A DNA stretch of 64,000 nucleotides from Glandiceps talaboti (lineage: Eukaryota; Hemichordata; Enteropneusta; Spengelidae), in assembly GCF_964340395.1 (NCBI RefSeq), contig NC_135557.1, positions 2,767,216-2,831,215 of the forward strand, written 5' to 3'. How positions within the stretch are numbered: position 1 is the stretch's first letter; the number at the start of each line of letters is the position of its first letter. The notes beneath the pieces are model-generated. The model was not told the origin of the DNA, ran no database searches, and saw only the letters and a list, made by a program, of their open reading frames with translations. A program made the translations under genes and the position numbers. Shown one piece after another: positions 12,345 through 26,300 of the stretch.

Positions 12345-12608
12345 TGTTGTGACAACATATCCCACAACTTGTTAAGGCCATGCACTACAGGCCACACAGT
12401 ATATAAGTTGTGAGTGACAACATATCCCACAACTTGTTACAGGCCACACAGTATACAAGTTGTGACAACATATCCCATAACTTGTTACAGACCACACAGT
12501 ATATAAGTTGTGAGTGACAACATATCCCACAACTTGTTACAGACCACACAGTATACAAGTTGTGACAACATATCCCATAACTTGTTACAGGCCACACAGT
12601 ATATAAGT
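12345..12608. repeat. about 5-copy minisatellite alternating long and short units
   Basis: Units share CAACATATCCCACAACTTGT and TACAGGCCACACAGTATA. Long units end AAGTTGTGAGTGA, short units lack GAGTGA, giving an alternating pattern. Located in the putative PRDM10 3' flank. Confidence 0.85.
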
Positions 12609-13009
12609 TTGTGCTTCATCATGGATGTATGCAAGCTATCGTACCAATTATCAGACGGTTCAGAACAATCCATCAAATAATGATTACGTCCAAATAATAA
12701 TCTAAAATCAATTTGAAGTCAAGATTTACATCTCCTGTACACTTTAATAGTACAATCACAATTGTTGGTTAAGTGTCACTTGTCTTTTTGACATGTGTAT
12801 TTTTTGACTTCTCATTCTGTATAGTACTGTCCACCAAACTGTTCATTGGCTATGGCATGGTTTGACACCACAAACCAAATATCATATTTTTTATGCAAAT
12901 TGTGTATCTGTCAAGGAATAAATTTCTTTTGAACAATGTCCAAATAAAACATGTTAATGACATCTTGACTTTTCTGTCACCATGGAGAGCCAATCTGAGG
13001 CTTTGTCAT
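12609..13009. other. unique sequence, no gene seen
   Basis: AT-rich, no supported open frame and no recognised repeat. Confidence 0.5.
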
Positions 13010-13386
13010 AGTGTAGCATAGCATAGCATAGTGTAGTGTAGTGTAGTGTAGTGTAGTGTAGCATAGCATAGTGTAGCATAGTGTAGTGTAGTGTAGTGTA
13101 GTGTAGCATAGCATAGCGTAGCATAGCATAGCATAGCATAGTGTAGCATAGTGTAGTGTAGCATAGCATAGCATAGCATAGCATAGCATAGCATAGCATA
13201 GTGTAGCATAGCATAGAATAGCATAGCATAGTGTGGTGTGGTGTGGCATAGCGTAGAATAGCATAGCATAGCATAGTATAGTGTAGTGTAGCATAGCATA
13301 GCATAGCATAGCATAGCATAGCATAGTGTAGCATAGCGTAGTGTGGTGTAGTGTGGCGTAGCGTAGAATAGAATAGCATAGCATAG
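13010..13386. repeat. pentanucleotide array of two unit types
   Basis: About 75 copies of a 5-bp repeat that switches between TAGCA and TAGTG (rare TAGAA, TGGTG and TAGCG). The two types occur in blocks rather than strictly alternating. It produces open frames rich in Tyr, Leu and Cys on the - strand that are repeat artefacts. Confidence 0.92.
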
Positions 13387-14097
13387 CACTACTGAACATT
13401 AAGCTAGAAAAAGAAATACTTACTAAATTATATTCTGCAGTGTCCTGAATGAAATATGTACAAGTCATTTTAAGTTCTTGACATGATGACAATCCTCTTT
13501 CAGATTACTGCCAATCGTCAAGAAAGACCAGACACTGTACTTGAATATCTAACTTAAGACATGGTCCCCAAATAGTGACTGGTCACATGACTTGGAAAAA
13601 CGTATCACTTAAACAACACTTTGAGAATACTTGCAGTGTTCCCTGTGGTCATACATATGGTATTTGCTGGTCTAAGAGTAATTGTAGTGTTCCCTATTGA
13701 TGTATGCAAGTATAAAAGCAAAACACTTTGCAAGCATGAGTGCAAATACCTCAATCAATGACCCACTACTGCACTCCTACAATGTTAGGTTATTAAATAC
13801 TGGTATGTTTATCCAAAACAGTAAATTTGGTAAAAGTATAAGACTTAGTGTACTGATGTGATTACATGTACAGTGACTATCATACAGTACAAGTATACAA
13901 TAATATTTTCAGTACTGCACTGCAGTGCAACATGTACTGGGTATATGGCATTTCAATGATATGCAAGTAACAACTGGTACATATGTAACAATACTGGTAA
14001 AAAAGGACAAACACTACACAATGTAAACAATTCTTCACTCATACATGACCTAGACTACCACATTGCATGTTCTTTGATGGCGATACAAGCACTTGTA
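13387..14097. other. probable PRDM10 3' UTR, unique part
   Basis: Unique AT-rich sequence next to the PRDM10 stop codon (- strand). No gene seen. Confidence 0.5.
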
Positions 14098-14210
14098 AAC
14101 TTTGACCTCCATATAGTATGACCTTTAACAGCCAAACATGAACTTTGACCTCCATATAGTATGACCTTTAACAGCCAAACATGAACTTTGACCTCCATAT
14201 AGTATGACGT
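14098..14210. repeat. 43-bp triplicate with paired receptor half-sites
   Basis: Three units of 43 bp starting TTTGACCTCCATATAGTATG, the first two continuing ACCTTTAACAGCC. On the - strand each gives AAAGGTCA (the monomeric NBRE-type site) and GGAGGTCA; the third unit has GACGTT instead of GACCTT. Positioned 240-355 bp downstream of the PRDM10 stop codon, so probably in its 3' UTR. Confidence 0.8.
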
Positions 14211-14451
14211 TTGTTATGTACTGTACAGATGAAGAGATTCATGTTTGCAGAGAGAGAATAAATCATGACATTCTAATTAGCATATTGGTAATCATGTGAC
14301 AGTAAGTCACCAATTAAAATGCTCTATTCTTAAATAATGTAACAATGTAACAATATAGAATATTCTTTGCAAGGTTTGGTCCTAAGTCAATGGTGTTGAC
14401 AATATTATACATTCATTATATAGAACCTTACAGTACACTTGTACATGTTGT

Positions 14452-14548
14452 TTAACGATAGTTATAATTGTGCCATGTCCGTGACACAAACACTTGACCT
14501 CCTTGGACAGTTACAGGAACTTGTATTTGAGTAACCTGTTGTTGTTGC

Positions 14549-14582
<34 letters not shown>

Positions 14583-14982
14583 GCTGCTGCTGTTGTTGTT
14601 GTTGTGGTGGTGGTGGTTGTGGTTGTGGTTGTTGTTGTTGCTGCTGCTGCTGTTGTTGTTGTTGTTGTTGTTGAATAGGACTCATTGGTTGCGGTGCATT
14701 CTGTAGGTGTGTTAACTGAGGTTGTTGAAAGTGTGTAGGAGACTGTCTGAGATGACTAACATCAACTGTTGAATGAGATACAGGAATAGCTTGCTGTACT
14801 AGATGTGTCTGTACGGTTTGCTGTGCTATTCTTTGTGTGATTTGCTGATATTCTGCAGCCTGAGGGCGATATTCACTTAGAGTCTGTGACAACTCACTCA
14901 TTGCCTGGGTCAGCAAGTCAGCAGCCTGTACAGCTTCCTGTTGAGATGAGACGACAGCTTGTTCTATATAGCGAGTTTGGGG

Positions 14983-15022
<40 letters not shown>

Positions 15023-17345
15023 ACGACCTGAGAGATGACTCTCTGTACTGTCTGCTGATCAGCTGTAACAACCGTTTCCTGCACAGACTGAGTTTCATTA
15101 GGATTTGGTTGTTGTTGTAACTGTGCTTGTAGTTGGGGCTGCATTGTTGCAGCTGATGCTGCAACAACAGCTGCAGGTGCTGAGACTGCAATCTGGGCAG
15201 GTGTTGGTGCCTGCACTGTAATGGGTGCAGCTAAAGCATGGTGTGTTGCAAGGGAAGCCACTTGTATTGGTGTTGGTTGTGCTACAACAGCCACCACTGT
15301 TGGTGTCGGTATATGTACTGTCTGACCTGTTTGACCTTGTGCTGCTGCAGCCTGTGCTGCTGCTTGAGCTGCAGCTGCCTGCATTGGTTCCATGTGCTTC
15401 TTTCTGACATGGTCCATCATCTTAGCTTTGGAACTGTACTGACGTGGGCAGTGAGCACAAGCAAAGTAGTGTGTAGTGGTGGTACCAGCTGGAGCTGTGT
15501 GTGTATCAATGTATCCACCATCTTCTGCATTCTTACTTTTACGTATACTTGGTGGTAACTCTGCTCCAGGGTGGTTCTTAATGATGTGAATCTTACGTTT
15601 ACTGCTACTTTTGTACACCTTTTCACAGTAGTTACAGAAGTAATTTCTGTTAGGCTTCACAATTGGTAGACTTAGCTCTGGAACGGTTTCTGGACGAATT
15701 TCAGGATGGCGTTTTGCTAAATGATTGACCAGCATTCCACGTCTACGGAAACCCACTAGACAGATACGACACTTGAATGTGAATTGATCTAAATCAGTTG
15801 GTGGTACTTTAGGTTTGAATGGTGGTTTCTTTGGTCTATTTGCCTTCAATGCTTGTTTAGCTTCTCTCTCAGGATTATGCATCCGCAGCATGTGTTCCTT
15901 TAGTTTATCTTTCCTCTTGAACTGTTTGCCACAATTTGCACACAGAAAGTCTTTCCTGTCAGAATGTCTCAACATGTGTAATTTCAACTTATCAGGTCTT
16001 GGGAATACCTTCTCACACTCAGGACATGGGTACTCTTTACTAGAATGAAAACCACGGATATGTTTCCTAACTTGTGGATACTCGGTGAAGGTTTTACTGC
16101 AGTGTGGACAGTGAAAGATGCCATCTGTAGTATGAATAATAACATGCTCTTTCAAGGAATCAGTGCGATCAAATCCCTCGTCACAGAATGGACACTTGTA
16201 GTATTTCTGACTACTGTGTGTTTTCATGTGGCAAGCAATGGCTGAGTTGTTTAGGAATCTCTTGTTGCAGATTTCACACTGAATTGGTTTCTCTGATTCT
16301 CTGGCATGCAGCTCCATATGACGATCATACTTGGCCCTCTCACGGAATGGCTTATTACATGTATCACAGCGATATGCTACTCTTGCAAATGTACGTTTAA
16401 TGCTAGAGAACTTCTTGGTTTTGGGTTTACCATGTGCCGTGGCATGTATAGCAAGAAGCTTTCTATCAGTAAATATGTCATCACAATCTGGACATCGTAG
16501 GTTTATCAATGATTCATCCTTTGCAGAAGGTTGTTGAAGATCTTGTAGACTGACTGGTAATGTTATACCAGCTGTAGAAGCTGTAGCTTGATCCATAGGT
16601 ATATCACCACCTTGACTAACACCTTCTAGAATACTGCTGCTTGTGGCAACTACATCACCAACATTGATTGCGCCTTGTGTGACAGCAACATCACTAATGA
16701 CAGGTTGTACAGTGAGAATGTGACCAGCCAATACAGAATTGCCATTGTGACCAGTTCCAGTGTCAGCCATAGTGGTCATACCATCAGCTGTATTGCCATC
16801 TTCATCAGTATGAGTTAACATATGAAGACTCAATAGGCGTGTACTTTCAAATTCTAATTCACAGTGTGAACAAACTAACTCACTATCACTATCGCCACTT
16901 TCATTCGCTTCTTCCTCTTTGCCTTTCAATACAATGTTGCCATCTTCATCAAGTGTCTCACCACGTTCTTCATGTCTACGCATGTGTCGAGTACGATTAT
17001 AGACGTGAGAGAATTTCTTATCACAAATAGAACAGGTGAAATTCTTCTCTCCTGAATGCATGACTAAATGTCGCTGTAAGCTATACGATCTTGGAAAGGT
17101 TTTGTTACAAATGTTGCACGCAAATGGCTCCCTCACTCTAGCTCGAGCCCTCTGGATGCCTTTTGCTAAAGCCACCTTTTTCTGAGTCAGGTTACCATAC
17201 CGACGTTTCTTTCCTCTCCTTCCCTTTGGTTTGGGTTTTGTGTGCAGTGCATCATGGGTAGCCAAGTGTTTTTGTAGAAGCTCTGATGATCTGAATTTCT
17301 TAGGACACTCAAAACATGGCCAGGTGTTCTCTTTGTCTTGCATTT
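14452..17345 (-). CDS. PRDM10: PRDM10 coding exon 8: fourteen zinc fingers and Gln-rich tail
   Basis: Acceptor GTTATCCCAG|AAATGCAAG; the split codon joins exon 7 in phase 1. It encodes the last 964 residues, with TAA at 14454-14452. Counting from the Met at 17343, C2H2 fingers begin near residues 8, 74, 102, 156, 282, 324, 354, 382, 410, 438, 466, 523, 568 and 627. Finger 1 ([19 protein letters not shown]) and fingers 6-14 line up with vertebrate PRDM10. Fingers 2-5 and the acidic spacers between them have no counterpart in the vertebrate protein as I recall it. The tail holds an Ala-rich stretch, [17 protein letters not shown] and two glutamine runs, and ends [13 protein letters not shown]. 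The vertebrate C-terminus continues after a comparable SAWNSF motif, so a further alternative exon is possible. Confidence 0.92.
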
Positions 17346-20300
17346 CTGGGATAACAATAGAAAAAACATTGTATTATATACATTATAGCTATACAGTAAT
17401 GTATTATATACATTATAGCTATACAGCTATGTATTATACACATTATAGCTATACAGCAATGTATTATATATATTATAGCTATACAGCTATGTATTATATA
17501 TATTATAGCTATACAGTAATGTATTATACACATTATAGCTATACAGTAATGTATTATATACATTATAGCTATACAGTAATGTATTATACACATTATAGCT
17601 ATACAGTAATGTATTATATACAATATAGCTATACAGCTATGTATTATATACATTATAGCTATACAGTAATGTATTATACACATTATAGCTATACAGCTAT
17701 GTATTATATACATTATAGCTATACAGCAATGTATTATATACATTATAGCTATACATCTATGTATTATACACATTATAGCTATACAGTAATGTATTATATA
17801 CATTATAGCTATACAGCTATGTATTATACACATTATAGCTATACAGCAATGTATTATACACATTATAGCTATACAGCTATGTATTATATACATTATAGCT
17901 ATACAGCAATGTATTATATACATTATAGCTATACAGCTATGTATTATATACATTATAGCTATACAGTAATGTATTATATACATTATAGCTATACAGCTAT
18001 GTATTATACACATTATAGCTATACAGCAATGTATTATATATATTATAGCTATACAGTAATGTATTATATACATTATAGCTATACAGCTATGTATTATATA
18101 CATTATAGCTATACAGTAATGTATTATATACATTATAGCTATACAGTAATGTATTATATACATTATAGCTATACAGCTATGTATTATATACATTATAGCT
18201 ATACAGCAATGTATTATATATATTATAGCTATACAGTAATGTATTATATACATTATAGCTATACAGTAATGTATTATATACATTATAGCTATACAGCTAT
18301 GTATTATACACATTATAGCTATACAGCAATGTATTATATACATTATAGCTATACAGCAATGTATTATACACATTATAGCTATACAGTAATGTATTATATA
18401 CATTATAGCTATACAGTAATGTATTATATACATTATAGCTATACAGCTATGTATTATACACATTATAGCTATACAGTAATGTATTATATACATTATAGCT
18501 ATACAGTAATGTATTATATACATTATAGCTATACAGTAATGTATTATACACATTATAGCTATACAGTAATGTATTATATACATTATAGCTATACAGTAAT
18601 GTATTATATACATTATAGCTATACAGTAATGTATTATACACATTATAGCTATACAGTAATGTATTATATACATTATAGCTATACAGCAATGTATTATACA
18701 CATTATAGCTATACAGTAATGTATTATATACATTATAGCTATACAGTAATGTATTATATACATTATAGCTATACAGTAATGTATTATACACATTATAGCT
18801 ATACAGTAATGTATTATATACATTATAGCTATACAGTAATGTATTATACACATTATAGCTATACAGTAATGTATTATATACATTATAGCTATACAGCTAT
18901 GTATTATATACATTATAGCTATACAGCTATGTATTATACACATTATAGCTATACAGCTATGTATTATATACATTATAGCTATACAGCTATGTATTATATA
19001 CATTATAGCTATACAGCAATGTATTATATACATTATAGCTATACAGTAATGTATTATATACATTATAGCTATACAGCAATGTATTATATACATTATAGCT
19101 ATACAGCTATGTATTATATACATAATAGCTATACAGCAATGTATTATATACATTATAGCTATACAGTAATGTATTATATACATTATAGCTATACAGTAAT
19201 GTATTATACACATTATAGCTATACAGCTATGTATTATATACATTATAGCTATACAGCTATGTATTATACACATTATAGCTATACAGCAATGTATTATATA
19301 CATTATAGCTATACAGCTATGTATTATACACATTATAGCTATACAGCAATGTATTATATACATTATAGCTATACAGCTATGTATTATATACATTATAGCT
19401 ATACAGCTATGTATTATACACATTATAGCTATACAGTAATGTATTATATACATTATAGCTATACAGCTATGTATTATATACATTATAGCTATACAGCAAT
19501 GTATTATACACATTATAGCTATACAGTAATGTATTATATACATTATAGCTATACAGCTATGTATTATACACATTATAGCTATATAGCAATGTATTATACA
19601 CATTATAGCTATACAGCAATGTATTATACACATTATAGCTATACAGCTATGTATTATACACATTATAGCTATACAGCAATGTATTATATACATTATAGCT
19701 ATACAGCAATGTATTATATACATTATAGCTATACAGCAATGTATTATATACATTATAGCTATACAGCTATGTATTATACACATTATAGCTATACAGCAAT
19801 GTATTATACACATTATAGCTATACAGTATTGTATTATACACATTATAGCTATACAGCAATGTATTATATACATTATAGCTATACAGTAATGTATTATATA
19901 TATTATAGCTATACAGTAATGTATTATATACATTATAGCTATACAGCTATGTATTATATACATTATAGCTATACAGCTATGTATTATATACATTATACCT
20001 ATACAGCTATGTATTATATACATTATAGCTATACAGCAATGTATTACATACATTATAGCTATACAGCAATGTATTATATATATTATAGCTATACAGCAAT
20101 GTATTATATACATTATAGCTATACAGCTATGTATTATATATATTATAGCTATACAGTAATGTATTATATACATTATAGCTATACAACTATGTATTATATA
20201 CATTATAGCTATACAGCTATGTATTATATACATTATAGCTATACAGCAATGTATTATATACATTATAGCTATACAGCAATGTATTATATATATTATAGCT

Positions 20301-23300
20301 ATACAGCAATGTATTATATACATTATAGCTATACAGCTATGTATTATATATATTATAGCTATACAGTAATGTATTATATACATTATAGCTATACAACTAT
20401 GTATTATATACATTATAGCTATACAGCTATGTATTATATACATTATAGCTATACAGCTATGTATTATATACATTATACCTATACAGCAATGTATTATATA
20501 CATTATAGCTATACAGCAATGTATTATACACATTATAGCTATACAGCAATGTATATATCATGTACATATATCAAGTACAAAACTAAGTCTGTCATTCTTA
20601 CCTTGCAACTCTTCTGGTGTTACTTCAAAGACATCTGCACCGATATATGAAGCATATGATGCTGCATACCACACTCTCATTTCTTGTTTTGGTTCAATTG
20701 TACGAATAGTTGCAAAGTAGATATGTCCATTGTTCTGATATGCTATCAGATTCTGTTCACTGTGACATGATGCAGGCCGTACAAACATCATCCAATTACT
20801 CTCATTTTCATCAGAACAGTCTATATAGAAATCACTTCCATCAAGACGTTGAATCTGTTGACAAAGTTCAAACACAGACTTAATTAAAGTTGTACAAGTT
20901 GGGTTTATAAGTTTTTTACTAAAAGTGAAAATACTTCAATAAAACCATATTCTAGTAAAATGTCAATGTTGATGCATGTCTTTTATAACATTAGGATTGT
21001 TTTCTGGAATTGTTAGAACAGTTTATTAGGGATTTCCTGAATATTTTTTATATGTATGATAAATTATGTCATTGGATCGTTTATGCGTTATAACTTAATA
21101 CCAGGTTTGAGTTCAGTCCCTTTTTGATGAGAAGTGGACCTCCATGGCACCTATTTTACAAATCCTAGATCAAATACTGGACGATTGCTAGTGGTGATTA
21201 AGTGTGCCTCAGTATGTACAATACTGCACATACTTTTAAATATGTAGCAAAACCTACGTCCAAAATACAAAACCTACGTCCAAAATACAAAACCTACGTC
21301 CAAAATATGTATATGCTCCTTTAATCAATTATTATAAAACACATAGTTAGTTTGGTATATATTTGAAGTTTTCTAAATTGGTCTCTCAAGTGTCATACAT
21401 GTATATGTACATGTACAATGTATATGTATGGTTAGTTTAGTTCAGTGGGCATCAGGTGAATTTACCTTACATGTCATGCCATCTACACTTACTACATTGG
21501 ACAGATTGACATATATGTACATGTACATGTAATATGTATTGGAGAGATTGACATACATGTACAATGTATTGGATAGATTGATATACATGTACAATGTATT
21601 GGATATATTGATATACATGTACAATGTATTGGATAGATTGACATACATGTACAATGTATTGGATAGATTGATATACATGTACAATGTATTGGATAGATTG
21701 ACATACATGTACAATGTATTGGATAGATTGATATACATGTACAATGTATTGGATAGATTGATATACATGTACAATGTATTGGATAGATTGACATACATGT
21801 ACAATGTATTGGATAGATTGACATACATGTACAATGTATTGGATAGATTGACATACATGTACAATGTATTGGATAGATTGATATACATGTACAATGTATT
21901 GGATAGATTGATATACATGTAATATGTATTGGATAGATTGATATACATGTACAATGTATTGGATAGATTGATATACATATACAATGTATTGGATAGATTG
22001 ATATACATGTACAATGTATTGGACAGATTGACATACATGTACAATGTATTGGACAGATTGATATACATGTACAATGTATTGGATAGATTGACATACATGT
22101 ACAATGTATTGGATAGATTGATATATATGTACAATGTATTGGACACATTGATATACATGTAATATGTATTGGATAGATTGATATATATGTACAATGTATT
22201 GGATAGATTGATATACATGTACAATGTATTGGATAGATTGATATACATGTACAATGTATTGGATAGATTGATATACATGTACAATGTATTGGATAGATTG
22301 ATATACATATACAATGTATTGGATAGATTGATATACATATACAATGTATTGGATAGATTGATATACATGTACAATGTATTGGACAGATTGACATACATGT
22401 ACAATGTATTGGACAGATTGATATACATGTACAATGTATTGGATAGATTGACATACATGTACAATGTATTGGATAGATTGATATACATGTACAATGTATT
22501 GGATAGATTGATATACATGTACAATGTATTGGATAGATTGACATACATGTACAATGTATTGGATAGATTGACATACATGTACAATGTATTGGATAGATTG
22601 ATATACATCTACAATGTATTGGATAGATTGACATACATGTACAATGTATTGGACAGATTGATATACATGTACAATGTATTGGATAGATTGATATACATGT
22701 ACAATGTATTGGATATATTGATATACATGTACAATGTATTGGATAGATTGACATACATGTACAATGTATTGGATAGATTGACATACATCTACAATGTATT
22801 GGATAGATTGATATACATGTACAATGTATTGGATATATTGATATACATGTACAATGTATTGGATAGATTGACATACATGTACAATGTATTGGATAGATTG
22901 ACATACATCTACAATGTATTGGATAGATTGATATACATCTACAATGTATTGGATAGATTGATATACATGTACAATGTATTGGATAGATTGATATACATGT
23001 ACAATGTATTGGATAGATTGATATACATGTACAATGTATTGGACAGATTGATATACATGTACAATGTATTGGACAGATTGACATACATATACAATGTATT
23101 GGACAGATTGATATACATGTACAATGTATTGGATAGATTGATATACATGTACAATGTATTGGACAGATTGATATACATGTACAATGTATTGGACAGATTG
23201 ATATACATGTACAATGTATTGGACAGATTGATATACATGTACAATGTATTGGACAGATTGACATACATATACAATGTATTGGATAGATTGATATACATGT

Positions 23301-26300
23301 ACAATGTATTGGACAGATTGATATACATGTACAATGTATTGGATAGATTGATATACATGTACAATGTATTGGATAGATTGACATACATCTACAATGTATT
23401 GGACAGATTGACATACATGTACAATGTATTGGACAGATTGATATACATGTACAATGTATTGGATAGATTGATATACATGTACAATGTATTGGACAGATTG
23501 ATATACATGTACAATGTATTGGATAGATTGATATACATCTACAATGTATTGGACAGATTGATATACATCTACAATGTATTGGACAGATTGATATACATGT
23601 ACAATGTATTGGACAGATTGACATACATGTACAATGTATTGGACAGATTGATATACATGTACAATGTATTGGATAGATTGATATACATCTACAATGTATT
23701 GGACAGATTGATATACATGTACAATGTATTGGATAGATTGATATACATGTACAATGTATTGGATAGATTGACATACATGTACAATGTACTGGACAGATTG
23801 ATATACATGTACAATGTATTGGTTAGATTGACATACATGTACAATGTATTGGATAGATTGATATACATGTAATATGTATTGGATAGATTGATATACATGT
23901 ACAATGTATTGGATAGATTGATATACATGTACAATGTATTGGATAGATTGACATACATGTACAATGTACTGGACAGATTGATATACATGTACAATGTATT
24001 GGACAGATTGATATACATCTACAATGTATTGGATAGATTGATATACATGTAATATGTATTGGACAGATTGATATACATGTACAATGTATTGGATAGATTG
24101 ACATACATCTACAATGTATTGGATAGATTGATATACATGTACAATGTATTGGATAGATTGATATACATGTACAATGTATTGGACAGATTGATATACATGT
24201 ACAATGTATTGGACAGATTGATATACATGTACAATGTATTGGATAGATTGACATACATCTACAATGTATTGGATAGATTGATATACATGTACAATGTATT
24301 GGATAGATTGATATACATGTACAATGTATTGGATAGATTGATATACATGTACAATGTATTGGACAGATTGATATACATGTACAATGTATTGGATAGATTG
24401 ACATACATCTACAATGTATTGGACAGATTGATATACATGTACAATGTATTGGATAGATTGATATACATGTACAATGTATTGGACAGATTGATATACATCT
24501 ACAATGTATTGGATAGATTGACATACATGTACAATGTATTGGATAGATTGATATACATGTACAATGTATTGGATAGATTGATATACATCTACAATGTATT
24601 GGATAGATTGACATACATGTACAATGTATTGGACAGATTGATATACATGTACAATGTATTGGACAGATTGATATACATCTACAATGTATTGGACAGATTG
24701 ATATACATGTACAATGTATTGGATAGATTGATATACATATACATGTACAATGTATTGGATAGATTGATATACATGTACAATGTATTGGATAGATTGATAT
24801 ACATGTACAATGTATTGGATAGATTGATATACATGTACAATGTATTGGACAGATTGATATATATGTACAATGTATTGGATAGATTGATATACATGTACAA
24901 TGTATTGGACAGATTGACATACATATACAATGTATTGGATAGATTGACATACATGTACAATGTATTGGATAGATTGATATACATGTACAATGTATTGGAT
25001 AGATTGATATACATGTACAATGTATTGGACAGATTGATATACATGTACAATGTATTGGATAGATTGATATACATGTACAATGTATTGGACAGATTGACAT
25101 ACATATACAATGTATTGGATAGATTGACATACATGTACAATGTATTGGATAGATTGATATACATGTACAATGTATTGGATAGATTGATATACATGTACAA
25201 TGTATTGGACAGATTGACATACATGTACAATGTATTGGATAGATTGACATACATGTACAATGTATTGGACAGATTGATATACATGTACAATGTATTGGAT
25301 AGATTGACATACATCTACAATGTATTGGACAGATTGATATACATGTACAATGTATTGGATAGATTGATATACATGTACAATGTATTGGACAGATTGATAT
25401 ACATGTACAATGTATTGGATAGATTGATATACATGTACAATGTATTGGATAGATTGATATACATCTACAATGTATTGGACAGATTGACATACATGTACAA
25501 TGTATTGGACAGATTGACATACATGTACAATGTATTGGACAGATTGATATACATGTACAATGTATTGGACAGATTGATATACATATACAATGTATTGGAT
25601 AGATTGATATACATATACAATGTATTGGATAGATTGATATACATATACAATGTATTGGATAGATTGATATACATATACAATGTATTGGATAGATTGATAT
25701 ACATGTACAATGTATTGGATAGATTGATATACATGTACAATGTATTGGATAGATTGATATACATGTACAATGTATTAGACAGATTGATATACATGTACAA
25801 TGTATTGGATAGATTGATATACATCTACAATGTATTGGAGAGATTGACATACATGTACAATGTATTGGTTAGATTGATATACATGTACAATGTATTGGAT
25901 AGATTGATATACATGTACAATGTATTGGACAGATTGATATACATGTACAATGTATTGGATAGATTGATATACATGTACAATGTATTGGATAGATTGATAT
26001 ACATGTACAATGTATTGGATAGATTGATATATATGTACAATGTATTGGATAGATTGATATACATGTACAATGTATTGGACAGATTGACATACATGTACAA
26101 TGTATTGGATAGATTGATATATATGTACAATGTATTGGATAGATTGACATACATCTACAATGTATTGGACAGATTGATATACATGTACAATGTATTGGAT
26201 AGATTGATATACATATACAATGTATTGGATAGATTGATATACATGTACAATGTATTGGATAGATTGACATACATCTACAATGTATTGGACAGATTGATAT

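Noticed and set aside
14494-16537. + strand open frames opposite PRDM10 exon 8 (poly-Leu etc.)
   Set aside because: Antisense shadows of the zinc-finger and glutamine coding sequence.
17231-20650. Open frames of over 1,000 codons on both strands in the 30-bp array
   Set aside because: They follow from a unit length divisible by three without stops, lie inside a PRDM10 intron and encode only the satellite translation.
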